DNA of 64,000 bases from Xestospongia muta. Taxonomy: Eukaryota; Porifera; Demospongiae; Haplosclerida; Petrosiidae. Under the pieces are notes generated by a model, which saw nothing but the letters and a program-made list of their open reading frames with translations, was not told the origin of the DNA and did no database searches. Shown here piece after piece: positions 11,759 through 25,558 of this stretch. The number at the start of each line of letters is the position of its first letter. Within the stretch, counting starts at the first letter, position 1. The stretch covers positions 26,103,745 to 26,167,744 of the forward strand of contig OY848917.1 in NCBI GenBank assembly GCA_963693285.1. Direction: 5' to 3'. Both the position numbers and the translations under genes were made by a program.

Positions 11759-14700
11759 TCAATTATCCTCATTTATAATTGTTATAGGATCAGTGTCTGT
11801 GTAGCTAATGAAAACATAGTAATAAATATTTGATAATTATAACATCTCATAAAAGATAATTTAGTAACTACATATAACATCTATTTCATATATTGATGGA
11901 CTATGTGTGACTAACATAAAATGGGCACATGTTTGAGAGGTACAATTCTGACAATCACATTATCAATGTTAGTGTAACTTCTATATACGCATTTAATTCT
12001 CATATAGCAGGTTAACAAGTGAAAATATTGTACCTTGCAGCTTAAATACCCCATATTAGATAAATTATAAACTATTGACAAAGTGTGTGACTAATGTATT
12101 GTAGTGTTATCATATCAAGGTCACCAGCACTCTTTGAAATTCTCATGTACCCTTTGCTATTACACAATCAATGATTAAATAGATGCTACAAAATTGTGTA
12201 TGTGCCTTTGTATTTCCTTTCTGGTGAACACTGATGTATTGTATGATCTTATGATTTGTCTTACCAGTTGGAGTAGCAACCAATATCAGCTATATCAGTA
12301 CAACAGTCATTCCATTGGTAACAGCTTTCATCACAATAACATCCATTATTGTAACATTGTGATGACAAGGACTGTTTACAACATCCACAGTAGGTCATGT
12401 TAAGTGCTAAACATGAACCTGAAATAAATATATGAACACCTTGATTTAATTTGTAGTGCTCATTTACCTTGAATAGGTGGTGTAGGTGAAGGTGTGACTG
12501 TTATGTCTACATAAGAATGATAATAAAAGTAATTATTATACCATGTAAGGAATAATTATCATGTTATATAATTTATATCATTACTACTTAAAGCATGAAC
12601 TGTTTGAAAAAAAAGTCTAAATCAGAATCTTGACTAGACTATAATGTCACTAATAGAGAAACATGAAAGAAACTATATTAAGATAATATGGATCATATAC
12701 AAATGAAATAAGGCGTTTCACTAAATTATACTCCTTTTACAACCAGATTGACCAATAAAATCATTATTTTATAATGCCATAATATACTTATAGCTATAGT
12801 GAAAATATAAGTTATATTATATATATAAAATAATCGATGTTTAAAGTACAGCTTATGCCAATCATGATATCTTACTGGCCTGGCTCATATTCCTAACTTA
12901 AAACAGCAACATCATAAGAAATTTGCATGCATGACTGTCTGTAGCCATGTACATTTGTTACTTATAAATTCAGTTATAAAGCTAGCAATTATAATTATTC
13001 ATTTGCAATAACAACAAATGATGTGTGAAACAATTCATTATCTTGTTTCTCAGCCTATATTCCTATTGTTATTTATATTTTCCCAGACATTGCTGCTAAT
13101 TTAATTATATACACCAGTTAGTATCTTTCTCAAAAAAATTTGTAGGTTGGTTTTTCTGTTATAATCTTATATTGTTTACATTGTTGTATTTAAAAATGAT
13201 ATAAATCATGTAACGTTTGCTCGTCTCAGAAATTTGTCAACTTGTAGGATATGTATTTCTATTGTTGAAATGACTTCAAATATATCTTCTATATTAAGTT
13301 CTTGTGAAGTGCTAGCATAACATTTACAAACATGACTATGTTACTTGTGCAGTGAGGGATCTACAATCTATATAAGATGTTTTTATTGGTATATGTATTG
13401 TAATCATAATTATTGAAAGCAAAGAAAGTCCAGATTCCAAAAAATAATACAATTATCAAAGCTAATAATACTATGTATATCTATACTAAGCTAACTAACT
13501 TATAATGCGCTTTCTAAAATATTTTAATAATTGACTTATTAACTACATGCATTGTTTAATAGTATTTACCTATAGTTGGAGTAGGTGTGACTATAATAGA
13601 TGTAGTGTCAATACTTGGTGATGGCTGAGGAGTTTCACTACTAGTTTCTGATGATGAAAAGAATTAGTCAATAATGTTAAGTGAACACATTCTAATTAAT
13701 AATTATTAGTCAGTTATAATGAAAAGTCTATAATACTATATCAGATACAATCAACCTCAAAGTGTCACACAACAGAACGATATTATAAAATTGTTTCAAT
13801 TCTCAAATACTGATATGGCAAGATCAGATCAATTATATATGCATTCAGTATCATTGAGACTTTCATTGAGCATTTCATACAGTTAAAATTTAAATGACTT
13901 ACCATTTATGCCAAATCCTGAGCCAGATCCAGTACCTATATGAAATGGTTCATTCATATGAAATGAAAAATTCACAATCGGATTCAATTATAAAACGATA
14001 AAACAAATGTTAGGTTTTTATAAGGAAGCAATAAAACAAGATATGTATTATTACCACTGTTTAACTTCAAATTCTTATAAGTACAAATTTATTTGTACTA
14101 TACTTTTGACATGACTCAGAATCATTGACATTTAGTATTTCATAACATGAAGTACTTACATAGTTCAATTCACATTACTCTAACTTTTAATGACTTACCA
14201 TTTATGCAAGATCCAGAGCCTGATCCAGTGCGTATATGAAATGGTTCATTCATATGAAATGAAGAACAATACATTATTATAACAACAAATGCATAGTTAA
14301 CATTGTTTTACTTTATATGCTTATAAGTATGAATAAGTTCAAAAAAATTTATTATTACTATATTTTTGACTCTAAATAAATAATATGAACTTTGAATAAC
14401 ATGATCTTTTGATTTTCTTACCTATTGAGATAGGATAACAACCAATATCAGCTACATCACTACAACAGTCTCCAACAATGTGACAGATTTGATCACAATA
14501 ACATCTATTATTTTGACAAGTTGGTGACAAGGACCATTCACAACATCCAGAATAGTTGAGGTTAAGTCCCAAACATGAGTCTATACATTGGTGTATAACG
14601 AGCTATATTTCTTTTTAGTGTTTAACTTACCTAGAATTATACTACCTATAGATGAAGTAAAAGAATAATGAGACAGTTGTTGGTTGTAAATTAAAAATGT

Positions 14701-17700
14701 AAAAAGGTTGGATTTAACATTGTTTTACTCTACATGCTTATAAGTATAAATAAGTTCATTCCAGAGCATACATTAAATGGAACATACATATGAAGTAAAG
14801 AAAATTAAATTTTTCTAAAGATGTTAAAAAGAAACTTCAACAAGAAATAATAATAATAACAGAATATCAAAGCCATGTCAAAATATAATGAACAGGTACA
14901 ATTATTTATTGAGGAGAAAGTGCTTTGACATCAACAATATGATAACTAACAAAAACATACACAGGCAACATTTTAAATTTCATACATAAGCATAATAGGC
15001 ATAATCAAAGTAGGTGATTTTGAAGATTACTCATAGAATGCTTAATTAATATTATTATCTAATTAAGTCGTACCTTCAGTTACATTATAAACCACATTTG
15101 ACCATACAGATGATGGATAATTAAGGCAGTCAATGTCTGTAACTTTTGATGTTCTAGATAATGGATGATTTGCAAAATTGTCAGGACCAGCACTATAACC
15201 AATTACTGCATTGCGTCTAGTCCATCGTAAAAGGTTACATTTATAAGTAAATATAGCATAAGAAGTCGATCCTTCAGATGCAATCACAACCTGGAACGTG
15301 TTTGTCTATAATAAAATAATAGTAACAAATGTTTTAAAATGTAGTATAAATTACTTGAGCACAATTGATGTTTCCAGCTGGACAGACATTCACCCACTTT
15401 GCTACAAATACCCAATCTAATTCCACATCAATATTTTGACTTAAACTCAGGAATGTTTCCACTTTATTAATGACACTTGATGCATTCTCTGAAGTCACAA
15501 TCCCATACTCAACTATTCCTGTTCCTATCAATATGATATCATCCCAATATGGAGCTATCACTATTGAATATGAGAGTGGGAATGATGATGGAAAAGGGTT
15601 TATGAATGATCTTCCAAAACTAAGCATACCATTAGAGTTAATCTAAAAATAAAAGGCTAATATGAAATGACATAACAAGATAACAAATAAATCTTACATA
15701 AAGACTATGGAAAGTGTTTCCTCCAATAACAAATGCAGAAGGCATTTCAACGTTTATACTAAAATAAAAATTATTACTAATTATTTTAGTTTCTATGTCA
15801 TCCAGGAATTTCAAATACATGGAATCTATTCCAGATCCAGAGACAAATTCTATTGAAATTTAGAAAATAATTATAACCAATCATAATAAATAATAAGGTC
15901 TGTTATTAATATCTTACAAATATTACAGTTAGTGTTTCTGATTATTTAACACACAATAAAGTAAGACTAGCAATGAGAATGACTATTGAGTTGTCATTGT
16001 CTCCTCATATCATATGACAAATAATTCATATTGAGTGGCTAATAATTATATACAACACTTTCAATGTATGTGATCTTAACTTATCACAAAAGAATATAAG
16101 ATACAGTATAAATGACTCATTCATGTGCACAAGGCCACATAAAGTAGGTACATGTAATAAAACATGAACTTGCCATACAAAATACATTTCTGATATATAA
16201 GGCCTGTATACTTATTGATTCTAACAGTTTTACATTGTATTAATTGCCTGAGAAATTGCCTTTACTTAAAACAAAATAGAGACTCCAGTAATCGCTGGCG
16301 TTGGAAGGCTGACCTTATATTTAGTTGTGTTATATTATTAAACATCAAAAATGACCCAAAAAATTAATTCGTCTGTTATTAAAGGGAACAAACTCTTTAG
16401 CTATTCTAATAAGTTTATGTTATTAGCAGTATAACCACTTGTATACATAGTTTTGAGTGCAAACCAGGGGGGTTAAGCCCCCTGATTTTGAAGTTGGGAA
16501 CTTCAGCCTCCTTGTACCTTCTTTCCTACCCCTATTCCAGTAATCATATTTAGCAATAATAGTGTCCCCACAGCATTAAGACCAATATAACCAAATAATG
16601 TAAGGACAATTGGTGACCTGATTTGCCAAAAGGAAACACTTTTGTTAAAACATCACAAAACATGCAACTGTTATGTACACAGCCATACATTTTCAAAGGA
16701 TGTTTACTGAATTATATATTAGTTTAAAAACAATAGATATTTTGAATACAAAATTTAGTAAGTACTCTATTAAAAAATTGCTTAGGTACATATAATTATT
16801 TTTAAACAGTTTAAATGAAGTCGTCCCTTATTACAAATCAGGCTACATTTAATAATAATGTTAGGTTTTCTTTTAAAGGACTTAGTTTAAGGGATATATT
16901 TTTGGGTTATGCCTAATTGACATTTTTTACCTTGATTTACATTGTAAACCACATTTGACCATAAAGATGATGGATAATTGAGACAGTCAATGTTTGTAAC
17001 TCTTGATGTTCTGGAGAATGGATGGTTTGCAAAATTGTTATGTCCATCACTATAACCAATTATTGTGTTGTTACTAGCCCATTGCAGTAGATCACATTTA
17101 TAGGTAAATATTACATAAGAAGTTGATCCTTGAGATGCAATCACAACCTCAAATGTGTTTGTCTATGAAGAAAAATTGCAATGCATGTTTAAAAAGTATA
17201 GAATAATTCACCTGATCACAATTGACGTTTCCATGTGGACAGACATTCACCCAATTTGCTACAAAAACCCAATCTAATTCTAAATTTACATTTTCAGTTA
17301 GTTTTAAAAATTCCTCTACTTCATCGATGACATTTGATGTATTGGTTGAAGTGACAATGCTATATTTAACAATTCCTGTATTTGTTAATATGATATCATC
17401 CCAAAATGGAGCTATCACTACTGCATATGGTAGTGGGAATGATGTTGGTGAAGAACTTGTGAATGATTTTCCAAAACTAAGTAGACCATTAGAGCTTATC
17501 TAAATCAAAGTAAAGACTAATATGATGACATAAAAAAGTGACTCAAACTTACATATATTTTGTTGTAAGTGATTCTTCCAAAACTAAATGAAGAAGGAAG
17601 TTCAACTGCTTTAGTACCATCATTAACATATTGAAATATGTTAAATTCTGAACAAATATCTAGAAATGCCAAGTATTTGGAATGCATTCCAGATCCAGGG

Positions 17701-20700
17701 ACAGGTCCTAATTCTGAGTCTATAGCCAATCCAGACCCATCAACGAAGTCTATTGAAATTTAAAAAAAAGTAATTCATCAAGTACACAATAGCTTCGTTT
17801 ATATAGGGATAGCCACGATAGTCAACTGAAATGCATTGGAAGAGAAAAATAAATGCATCACTCAAATGCTGATCAAATTATTTTAACTCTTTGCAGAAGT
17901 ACTTCAGTGATAATATCTTTTTTTTTAATTTTCTTTTTTTCTTTTTTTTTCTTTTAGTTATATGTTAACATAAATTTTCTAATCATCAGAGAACATTTTT
18001 CAAGTTTTGGTTTTGTTTATCTTTCCTCTGCCTCTGCTTATAACTCACAATAACTCAATAACTTTACAACAATTTGGCAGAGAGAAAAATGATCAGCTAC
18101 TACATGTAGCCTTTTTTGCATTTTTATATTGGTCTGATATTAGGCATTTCTAAATGTAAATATTTAATTAATTAGTATAATGACATATGATGGGTACTAG
18201 GTTAGTCTGTGATAATAATTATTTGTAGATAATCAGACCATTATTAGATGAAATGTGTGACATGTGTTGTAATAGTCGCTTCATGTGATATAACAAATTA
18301 TCGACATTGAATCACTAATAATTATATTAAACAGTAAGATCAAATTGATTTATATCAAATTGCAAGACAATCTACAATTAGAAATTCCAAAAATGACTTT
18401 CTGCATAATTATAAATAATTATACCAGCCAGCAAACTATTTTTGTAATGAAATTATTGAAACTCATTCGCTGAGTGGGCAAGGGTTAAGTACAAAAGGTT
18501 TGTATGAGTTTTATGTGTGCACGCATGTCGCTGGCAATGCACTTTGAACTGCTCTAAGTTCAGCAATGACAATGTCTTCAGCTATAAAATTACACAGAGA
18601 AATGGTAGCAAATCCTTCTATATAAAAGGGTGTCAATGGATGGCAAACCTTTAAAGTCAGATAAGACTTATAATATGATTGTACACTCAAGTGTTCAATT
18701 TTAAGGTTTGGAGTGGGGTCAAGAATATAGTACGATACCATTCTTATAGTACATAATTTTGGCACAAACAGCATGCCATAGACACATCATATCTATCAAA
18801 TGCATTCTTTATCAAAAGAAGATTTCATACAATACTTTTGCTTACTTTATTTTAAAAATATTCTTATGCAGTAGCTGCATCTCAATTAGAACCAATCTAA
18901 TATCACTACAGCAACAGCCACAAAGATTCTGCACTTAAATTCATTTTATTAAACTTGTAATGGAAGCACTAAACATTAATCACAGAGGCAACATGCTCAA
19001 CTATGAATTATGGCTTTTGCATTTCTCATTTAAAGTACTTCACATATAAATATAGTGATTTCAGGAGTATTTTAATTTACTCGTAACAAAAAAAGAAAAA
19101 GGAGATTACCATTTCATTTAGTTTAACTGAAGCATAATTATTCTCTTAATTTTGGCAATAATTATAGAAAATTTGATATTTAGCTTAAAAAAAGATCCAA
19201 GATCATCATTGTATGACTAATAAGCCTGTGACTAGCTCTGATGCATTGAATTTAGTGGCTTATTACTTGTTGTCTGGAATTCATAACGTAATATGTAATA
19301 GTCGAAGTTCCCGGCTACTTTTTAGTAATCACTTTATCATGATCACGACATGCAGGAACCTTTTTGGAGTTAGTTAAAAATGGAACCACATTGCCTTCTA
19401 TAGCATGCTTTCACTATTGACTATCACTTGTATTTAAAAAATTAGGTAAACAAGTAATAAAAAATACTTTCTAAAAAAATAAATTTAGGGATAGGTAATA
19501 GCACTCCTGTATATAGAATGCAAACAAGACATTCGGAATGACAATTGCATCATCCCTACATCATAAAACAAATACTGTTAAGAATAATCTAATCAATTAA
19601 GTATCGTAATATAATATTCTGCACCTGTACTATTATGTATTTGTTTGTAACATTTTGTCTGGCATTCTTCTTGTTACATCAAGAAACCTGGTTGGATGAG
19701 ATATTGCCTTGTCAACAAGTGTATTTGAGATAAAGACATCCGTGTGGACAAGGCCAGATAAGCCCCATATGCTTATTGCTTCAAAAATTTTTAATTGTAA
19801 TAATCACCTGAGCAATCACTTTGACTATAACAACAATTGTAGTCTGTAAACTCAACATTATTTGTTGATTCATTGATGAAAAATATTTTAATATTATATA
19901 CTGATAGAGAGGACTTAGCTCAAAGACTATAGTTATGAATTGTATTTGATTCACATGTATAATATATTTAGTTTTACCTTCAGTTAGATTATAAACCACA
20001 TTTGACCACACAGATGATGGATAATTAAGACAGTCAATGTCTGTAACTCTTGATGTTCTAGATAATGGATGATTTGCAAAATTGTTATGTCCAACACTAT
20101 AACCAATTGTTGCATTGTTAGTAGTCCATTGAAGAAGACCACATTTATAAGTAAATATAGCATAGGACGTTAATCCTTGATTTGCAATCACAACTTGAAA
20201 TGTGTTTGCCTATAATGAATGAATAGTAAAAAATGTTTTAAAATATAAGAATTTACTTCAACACAACTGCTATATCCAAATGGACAGACATTTGCCCACT
20301 TTGCTACAAAAACCCAATCTAATTCCAAGTCCACATTTTGATTGATTTTCAAGAATCCTTCCACTTCATTGATAATGTTTGATGTATTTTCTGAAGTGAA
20401 AATACCATACTCAACTATTCCTGTATTTGTTAATATGATATCATCCCAAAATGGAGCTATCACTACTACAAATGGGTGTGGGAATGATGTTGGTGAAGAA
20501 CTTGTGAATGATGTTCCAAAACTAAGTAGACCATTAGAGCTTATCTATATCAAAGTAAAGACTAATATGATGACATAAAAGTAGTTACTAAGTCTTACAT
20601 ATAGATTGTTGTAAGTGCATCTTCCAATACTAAGTGTAGAAGGAAGTCTAACTGCTCTAGTACCATCATTAACATAAAAAAATGGATTAGCTTGTGAACA

Positions 20701-20798
20701 TATGTCTAGAAATGTCAAGTATTTGAAATCCATTCCATATCCAGTGACAGATCCTGATTTGGACTTTATTGCTCCAGCTCCAGACCCAAGAATAGAGT
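11759..20798 (-). CDS. Multi-NIDO / somatomedin B extracellular protein gene (copy 2)
   Basis: A multi-exon gene read from right to left: NIDO 1 (19978-20798), NIDO 2 (16931-17749), NIDO 3 (15074-15849), a 15-bp linker exon (14631-14645), SMB 1 (14422-14580), Gly/Ser linker exons (14199-14231 with a mutated acceptor, and 13903-13935), a Thr/Pro linker (13570-13647), a 39-bp Thr/Pro linker (12468-12506), SMB 2 (12265-12418) and a terminal exon (11759-11804). The terminal exon encodes about 15 residues (motif DPITIINEDN) before a TGA and is conserved in copy 3. The protein is presumably secreted; NIDO and SMB domains are found in animal adhesion and matrix proteins. The signal-peptide exon was not located. 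Larger introns (about 1-2.2 kb, at 15850-16930, 17750-19977 and 12507-13569) hold no other convincing gene. Compared with copy 3 it lacks the fourth NIDO domain, and its first linker is cut down. Confidence 0.8.
12265..12418 (-). CDS. Somatomedin B exon (SMB 2 of copy 2)
   Basis: A 154-bp exon with AG/GT borders. The translated segment has the cysteine spacing of an SMB domain (GCCKQSL, then CYCDESCYQ, then DCCTDIADIGC). It continues through a split TG|C codon into the terminal exon at 11759-11804. Confidence 0.8.
14422..14580 (-). CDS. Somatomedin B exon (SMB 1 of copy 2)
   Basis: A 159-bp exon with an SMB cysteine pattern: SGCCEWSL, NNRCYCDQICH, GDCCSDVADIGC. It directly follows the NIDO 3 domain through a very short linker exon. 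It is paralogous to 33398-33556. Confidence 0.82.
15074..15849 (-). CDS. NIDO domain 3 of copy 2
   Basis: Exon A 15698-15849 (152 bp), exon B 15355-15642 (288 bp), exon C 15074-15305 (232 bp). Introns are 49 and 55 nt. Core motif IAPYWDDI in exon B; exon C has YAIFTYKC, HPLSRTS and SSVWSNVVYN. The exon C donor is GTACGA rather than the usual GTAAR. Confidence 0.85.
16931..17749 (-). CDS. NIDO domain 2 of copy 2
   Basis: Exon A 17553-17749 (197 bp), exon B 17212-17499 (288 bp), exon C 16931-17162 (232 bp). It has the IAPFWDDI core and WVFVANW, and exon C has NHPFSRTS, which marks it as the orthologue of the domain at 35302-36076. Its exon A has a longer 5' part (motif DSELGPVPGSG) than that paralogue. 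Confidence 0.85.
19978..20798 (-). CDS. NIDO domain 1 of copy 2
   Basis: Exon A 20599-20798 (200 bp), exon B 20257-20544 (288 bp), exon C 19978-20209 (232 bp). The domain is open throughout and closely matches the domains at 1-671 and 37931-38758. The first codons of exon A encode a Gly/Ser/Lys-rich lead-in. An upstream exon must exist, since exon A begins at a splice acceptor, but it could not be identified. Confidence 0.85.
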
Positions 20799-22955
20799 CT
20801 ATTGAAATTAATAAATATTCGTCATATCACAATAGTTGTGCCTATATACAGACACAATAGATGGCCACGACATATTGAAAGGTATTCATCACTCATAACT
20901 TATCAAAATACTTTTATTGTTTGCAGATTTTTGTTCAGTGATGATACCTCTCATTGTACTTAGTTTGAAGTTAAAACTAGTTTCGAAGTACCGAAGAACA
21001 ATTGTTCAAGTTTTCGTTTTTGTTTTTTTTATCTGCCAAACAGTTTTTGACACCAAATTCACAGACGTTACGTACTCATTACTAGGTATGACCTTTTGTA
21101 GGTCCTGTTCTCAGAGCTTCAGAATAAATACTAGTGATTTTAGCTTTTTATTATAAAAAGCAACTCATAGAAAAGCCATTTCTTATGAATTGACAAGATT
21201 AATAGAAAAGGATGTGAACATTATTTAATTGTAGATAAAAACCATGTGATATTTGAATAATACAAATGTTGTAATCAAATCTTAATTGAAATATAATTAC
21301 AATTATATTGTATTCTGGAGGACATCATTTTTGTCATGGCTGTTATCACTTTACTTAATTAGTCATTACAAAATTTTTTTATTGATCACAATGTACTACA
21401 CACACACGCGCGCACACGCACATATATATATATATATGAAATAGTATCATTTGCCTACTTCAGTAACAAGGGTTTTACAATCTTCATTATAGTCCTTTCT
21501 ATACTTATTAATCATTATTAATGAAAGCAAAAACTTCTAATTTGTTTGCCATTTTTTTCTATCTTGATATCTTTATTACACATTAAGATGTTTTTACAAT
21601 CATTATTATTAAATACTTTACAACAACTAACTGTTGTTAAAAGTGTTAGCACATGTAAGTGTACACTATCATTCTCTCTACCTCCTTGATATAAGTCCCT
21701 GTAAGAGATCCTTATCTATCTACTATGCAATATTTAAAGTAAATTGTTTAATAGGCTTATTGCACTTTAAGAATTTTTAAACTAAGTGTTATTAATTTTA
21801 GAACAACTAAAATTATTGTTTAAATTTCTATAAAGATTTATATCTATTCATTATATATCAATTAGATTGTTGTCACTATACTGTTTTGATAGCTAGGCTT
21901 ACTACAGTTTTGACACTTCACTAATGACTTCTATAAAAAGAAATGTGGAGTGATGTCTAATAGCAATAAATATAGTGACAGTCTTACACTGTTACACACA
22001 GAACAATGCAGAGCCTGTTAAAAATACTTTGTGTAATAACGAGATGATAAACAGCTCTGATAATTAACTATAGGACTGTCGAGTATCAATCAGGATATTT
22101 TAAAGTAAAGAACCAGTATAATATTGGAATGATGTGCAACATACAAAGTATAAACATTATGACTCTAACGAAGTAATAGATATGTTACAACAAATGCAAA
22201 AAGGCACATATCAGTGATCACTAAAGTTATTGAAATTAAAGTTCTTGTAATTGAAAAAAAAGAAGTTACTGTACCAAGTTAAATTTTTTTAGAGTTTCAC
22301 AAAGCACATACGATCAACTTGCTTTGTGGTTTAACTTGTATTTTAAAGAACTTATTCCCTTTTTGCATATATGGTATATCACTGTTATAGTAGACTGGTT
22401 ATAATTGTTTCATAGTTAATTGTGTTGCAAATGCATGCTTTCCCACAAACAATATAGACTGTTTTGATTATTACTTATTATGCAACTTCACAGTTTATGT
22501 ACTTAAACATACAATTTCTTAAAAAGGTCATGTGTGTACCACATACTATAAAATCTATTGTCACAGATGTTACACACCTGCAAAAACACAACAAGGTTCA
22601 ATAATGACACACATACCAGCATCCATAATGACTTTGTGTTAATAATGAACTAGACTTTAAGCAAAACGTACATCATGTTGAAAATAAAGACTGTATGTGA
22701 CTACCAATTAATGTAGTTTAGAGAAAACAACATGTTGATGTATACAATATCATAGCATATAGTATAGAAATATGGATTGCAGACTAACATCACTTGCAAA
22801 CAATGTGAAACTCACAATACCAAATATGAATGTGTTCCTAAACAATCTTTAAGACTGTCTGGGGTACATTGTGTCATGCAAACATTTGTCATTGAACATG
22901 CATATAATAATTTTTTTCAGACCCCAAAAAATTTTACAATGTTTAAAGAACTTAC
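20799..22955. other. Intergenic spacer, duplicated
   Basis: No gene supported. It parallels 672-4197 in order and content. A mixed CA/CG/TA repeat tract lies at about 21398-21437 and a copy of the dispersed spacer module at about 22380-22620. Confidence 0.55.
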
Positions 22956-25200
22956 TGTTAATGTATAAAAGACAGTTAGTTGTTGTATTTCGTAAACTAT
23001 AGCGCAAATAACGATAGTTTAGTACATCTTTTAAACAATCTTCTGTTAGTTTTTGTTTAATCTGAGATGGAGTCAGTAGTGGTTGTCGCTGTAAGTATAG
23101 TGCTATTACACCACTAACTAAAGGAGTAGCCATTGATGTTCCTGATATTGTCCTTGTACATGAACATCCACTACAGTTATAATCAGCTCCAATCACACTA
23201 GAGCCAGGAGCAAATATATCAACACAAGAGCCACCATTTGTGAAAGAAGACACATCATCACCTCGAGCAGAGCTAGCAACAGTAATAACTCCTGGTGCAC
23301 TAGCAGGACTACGATCACAGGCATCACCTCCATAATTGTTACCAGCAGCTGCAACAATTGGGATTCCAACATTAACAATATTACTTGACATATTATTGAG
23401 TAAATGATTAAATGGACCACCTAATGACATTGATATGATAGCTGGACGATGAGGATTAATATTGGTGATATTTGTAGCAGCAGAATTTAATCCATCTATA
23501 ATGACACTCCAAGGTGCTGAACCACTACATCGTAATACACGAACACTGTAACAGTTAGCTTTTTTGGCAACACCATAACGTTTTCCACAAGCAAGACTTG
23601 CTACATGAGTTCCGTGTCTATGACAATCTCTACCCTGTTGGTTGGTTCCATAGTAGTTGTCAACTGGGTCATATCCAGTATATTTGGCTCTATTACCATC
23701 AAATTCATAGTGATCATAATTAATACCTATTTTTATAGAATTAAATTTAATAGCACATATTAACAGTATTCTTTACCTGTATCTAAAATGTAAATATCAA
23801 CACTTTCTCCATCTCCTCCAGGTTCAAATATGCCATCTAATTCTGGACTGACTTGGTCAATACGATCCAGTGCCCATGAAAGTGAAGCTTTAGCATATGT
23901 CTCTTCTTCGACAAACTCCACATTGTCTATATCTTTTATCTGAATAATAGTTATATAATAGTAATAATTTTTTATTGTATATATCATATAATGAGATTCA
24001 TATTCTATGTATTTTGAATTAGACTAATATGACTTATAACCTAAAAGCATACGTAGGTTGTTCATGTTTTTATATAATGGCAAAGTGGTAGGTTTACATA
24101 GACCTCTTAACTATCTTTTGGTGTTCTGTCAATGTTAATTGGTCCATGGCTATTGAGTTTATAATACTTATAGACCTGTCCATAATGATGGAAATAATAT
24201 AACTTCATCAACTCTATATAATTCTGCCTCTTTGCTCTTTACTCGAAGAACTATACTCTGTCCGAGTTGAGTTGGACCACAAAGACATGTAAATAACTTT
24301 GCTGTTTTACGTGCTATCTATATGAAGCTTGCACCAATCGATTCAGCGGGCAAATGTACATTTTATATATAAAATTTGGTTCTCTAGATCTATTAAATTC
24401 CATAAATGTTCAATGGGATACCTTCGCCACACTTCAAGTTACGAAATTTCAAGGATTTAACAAAAACTTTTCACCTTGAGAAGTCAGCTGTGTGTGACAT
24501 GGATATTCAAAATTACAATTCTAATTATATGAACAGAAGATCTATTATAACATACATAACAATTATTATTATTAAAATAATAAAATGTTTTTTTGCGATT
24601 TAAGGCAGCTATAGGCCACCTTTGTTTTGAGAATGAACTTTTAATAAAGAAGGAAGACTGAGAATGCCTAGAACTATTCGTCATCAGAGCTATCTGATTG
24701 ATCAGTAGCCTCTTGATACTGGTACGTGAAACTTGAGATCCTTGCGTCCATTTACACCTGTTGAGTTGCTCGAAATAGTCATAGACATTCGTAACAACCT
24801 ACTTTGTTTGTGACCTCAACCTCTTTCCCCTTAGCATCTTCACGAACTCGAGAGAAAACGTGGCGTGTTTGCATGAAATGCACGTGTACAAATAATGAAT
24901 AATATTAAAATGTACTTATGCGCTAATGCATATAATATGTGAGAAACTATCTCACCTTACACCATGCATTAAACATCTTTTTTAATAAGGGGCCTATTCA
25001 ACTCGGACAGAGTATAGCTATTTGAGTTGTTAGATACAACATTTCAAATATTAACCAGCTATGAGATCTATATGTGTTATATTGTAGAACCGACACTTCC
25101 AATATTCAAATTGTATGGCTATTGATATACATACATACATATATACAAATATATGTACATACATATACATATATATACAATACATACAATATGCATATAT

Positions 25201-25243
<43 letters not shown>

Positions 25244-25519
25244 GCTAACCTTATGTGCTTCAGCTTCAGACAGTTTTGCAACAATCACTTTAGCAAATTG
25301 ACCTTCAATTTTGTGGATTTCAGAACTCAAGGACTGACTCTGAACTTTCTCAGCAATGGCTTCAAATTGCTCATGACTAGTATCAGGTGTCAGTGCAACC
25401 ATAAACTGACCTGTTGTTTCTGTTCCAGGAGCAGCACGAATAACTCGACGTGTCTGCACTGCAGTTACGAAAAGAAGAGCTAATATCAGAACTTGGTTAC
25501 GAATTGTACGAAATTGCAT
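22956..25519 (-). CDS. Secreted proteinase K-like S8 protease, copy B
   Basis: Same architecture as copy A. Exon 1 is 25250-25519 (270 bp, ATG at 25519; signal peptide plus I9 propeptide with TTGQFMVAL). Exon 2 is 23777-23939 (163 bp, ending in the catalytic Asp motif YILDTG). Exon 3 is 22956-23726 (771 bp) with GTHVAS (His), AAAGNN (oxyanion Asn) and SGTSMATP (Ser). The motif CHRHGTHVAS has Arg where copy A has Gly. The last intron is 50 nt. Intron 1 is about 1.3 kb and contains a 757-bp inverted-repeat transposon and a TA microsatellite at the donor. Reading through the GTAAGT at the end of exon 3 gives an unrelated tail, which suggests splicing there. It is the most intact of the copies together with C. 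Confidence 0.9.
24256..25012. mobile_element. 757-bp non-autonomous DNA transposon in protease B intron 1
   Basis: Inverted terminal repeats CTCTGTCCGAGTTGA (left, 24256) and TCAACTCGGACAGAG (right, ending 25012) are exact reverse complements. The element is flanked by TATA on both sides (24252-24255 and 25013-25016), so the target duplication is TATA, or TA within it. The paralogous introns of copies A and C lack it and read through the site. No transposase frame is visible, so it is MITE-like. A diverged relative lies at about 61615-61960. Confidence 0.8.
25196..25240. repeat. TA microsatellite at the exon 1 donor of protease B
   Basis: A (TA)n tract ending about 9 nt from the exon 1 donor (exon boundary 25250), in the same place as the tract beside exon 1 of copy A. 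Confidence 0.9.
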
Positions 25520-25558
25520 GTTTTGTATCACTATACACTGTTAGATTGGCGAATTGCT

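Noticed and set aside
16460..16500. GC-rich hairpin (CAGGGGG, loop, CCCCCTG) as a terminator or RNA element
   Set aside because: A 7-bp stem in the intron between NIDO 2 and NIDO 3 of copy 2 without conservation in copy 3; it could be a transposon scrap but nothing supports a function.
23193..23420. Leu/Val-rich minus-strand ORFs inside protease exon 3 (23193-23420, 45803-46003)
   Set aside because: Out-of-frame shadows of the protease coding sequence; hydrophobicity comes from the shifted Ala/Ser-rich codons.
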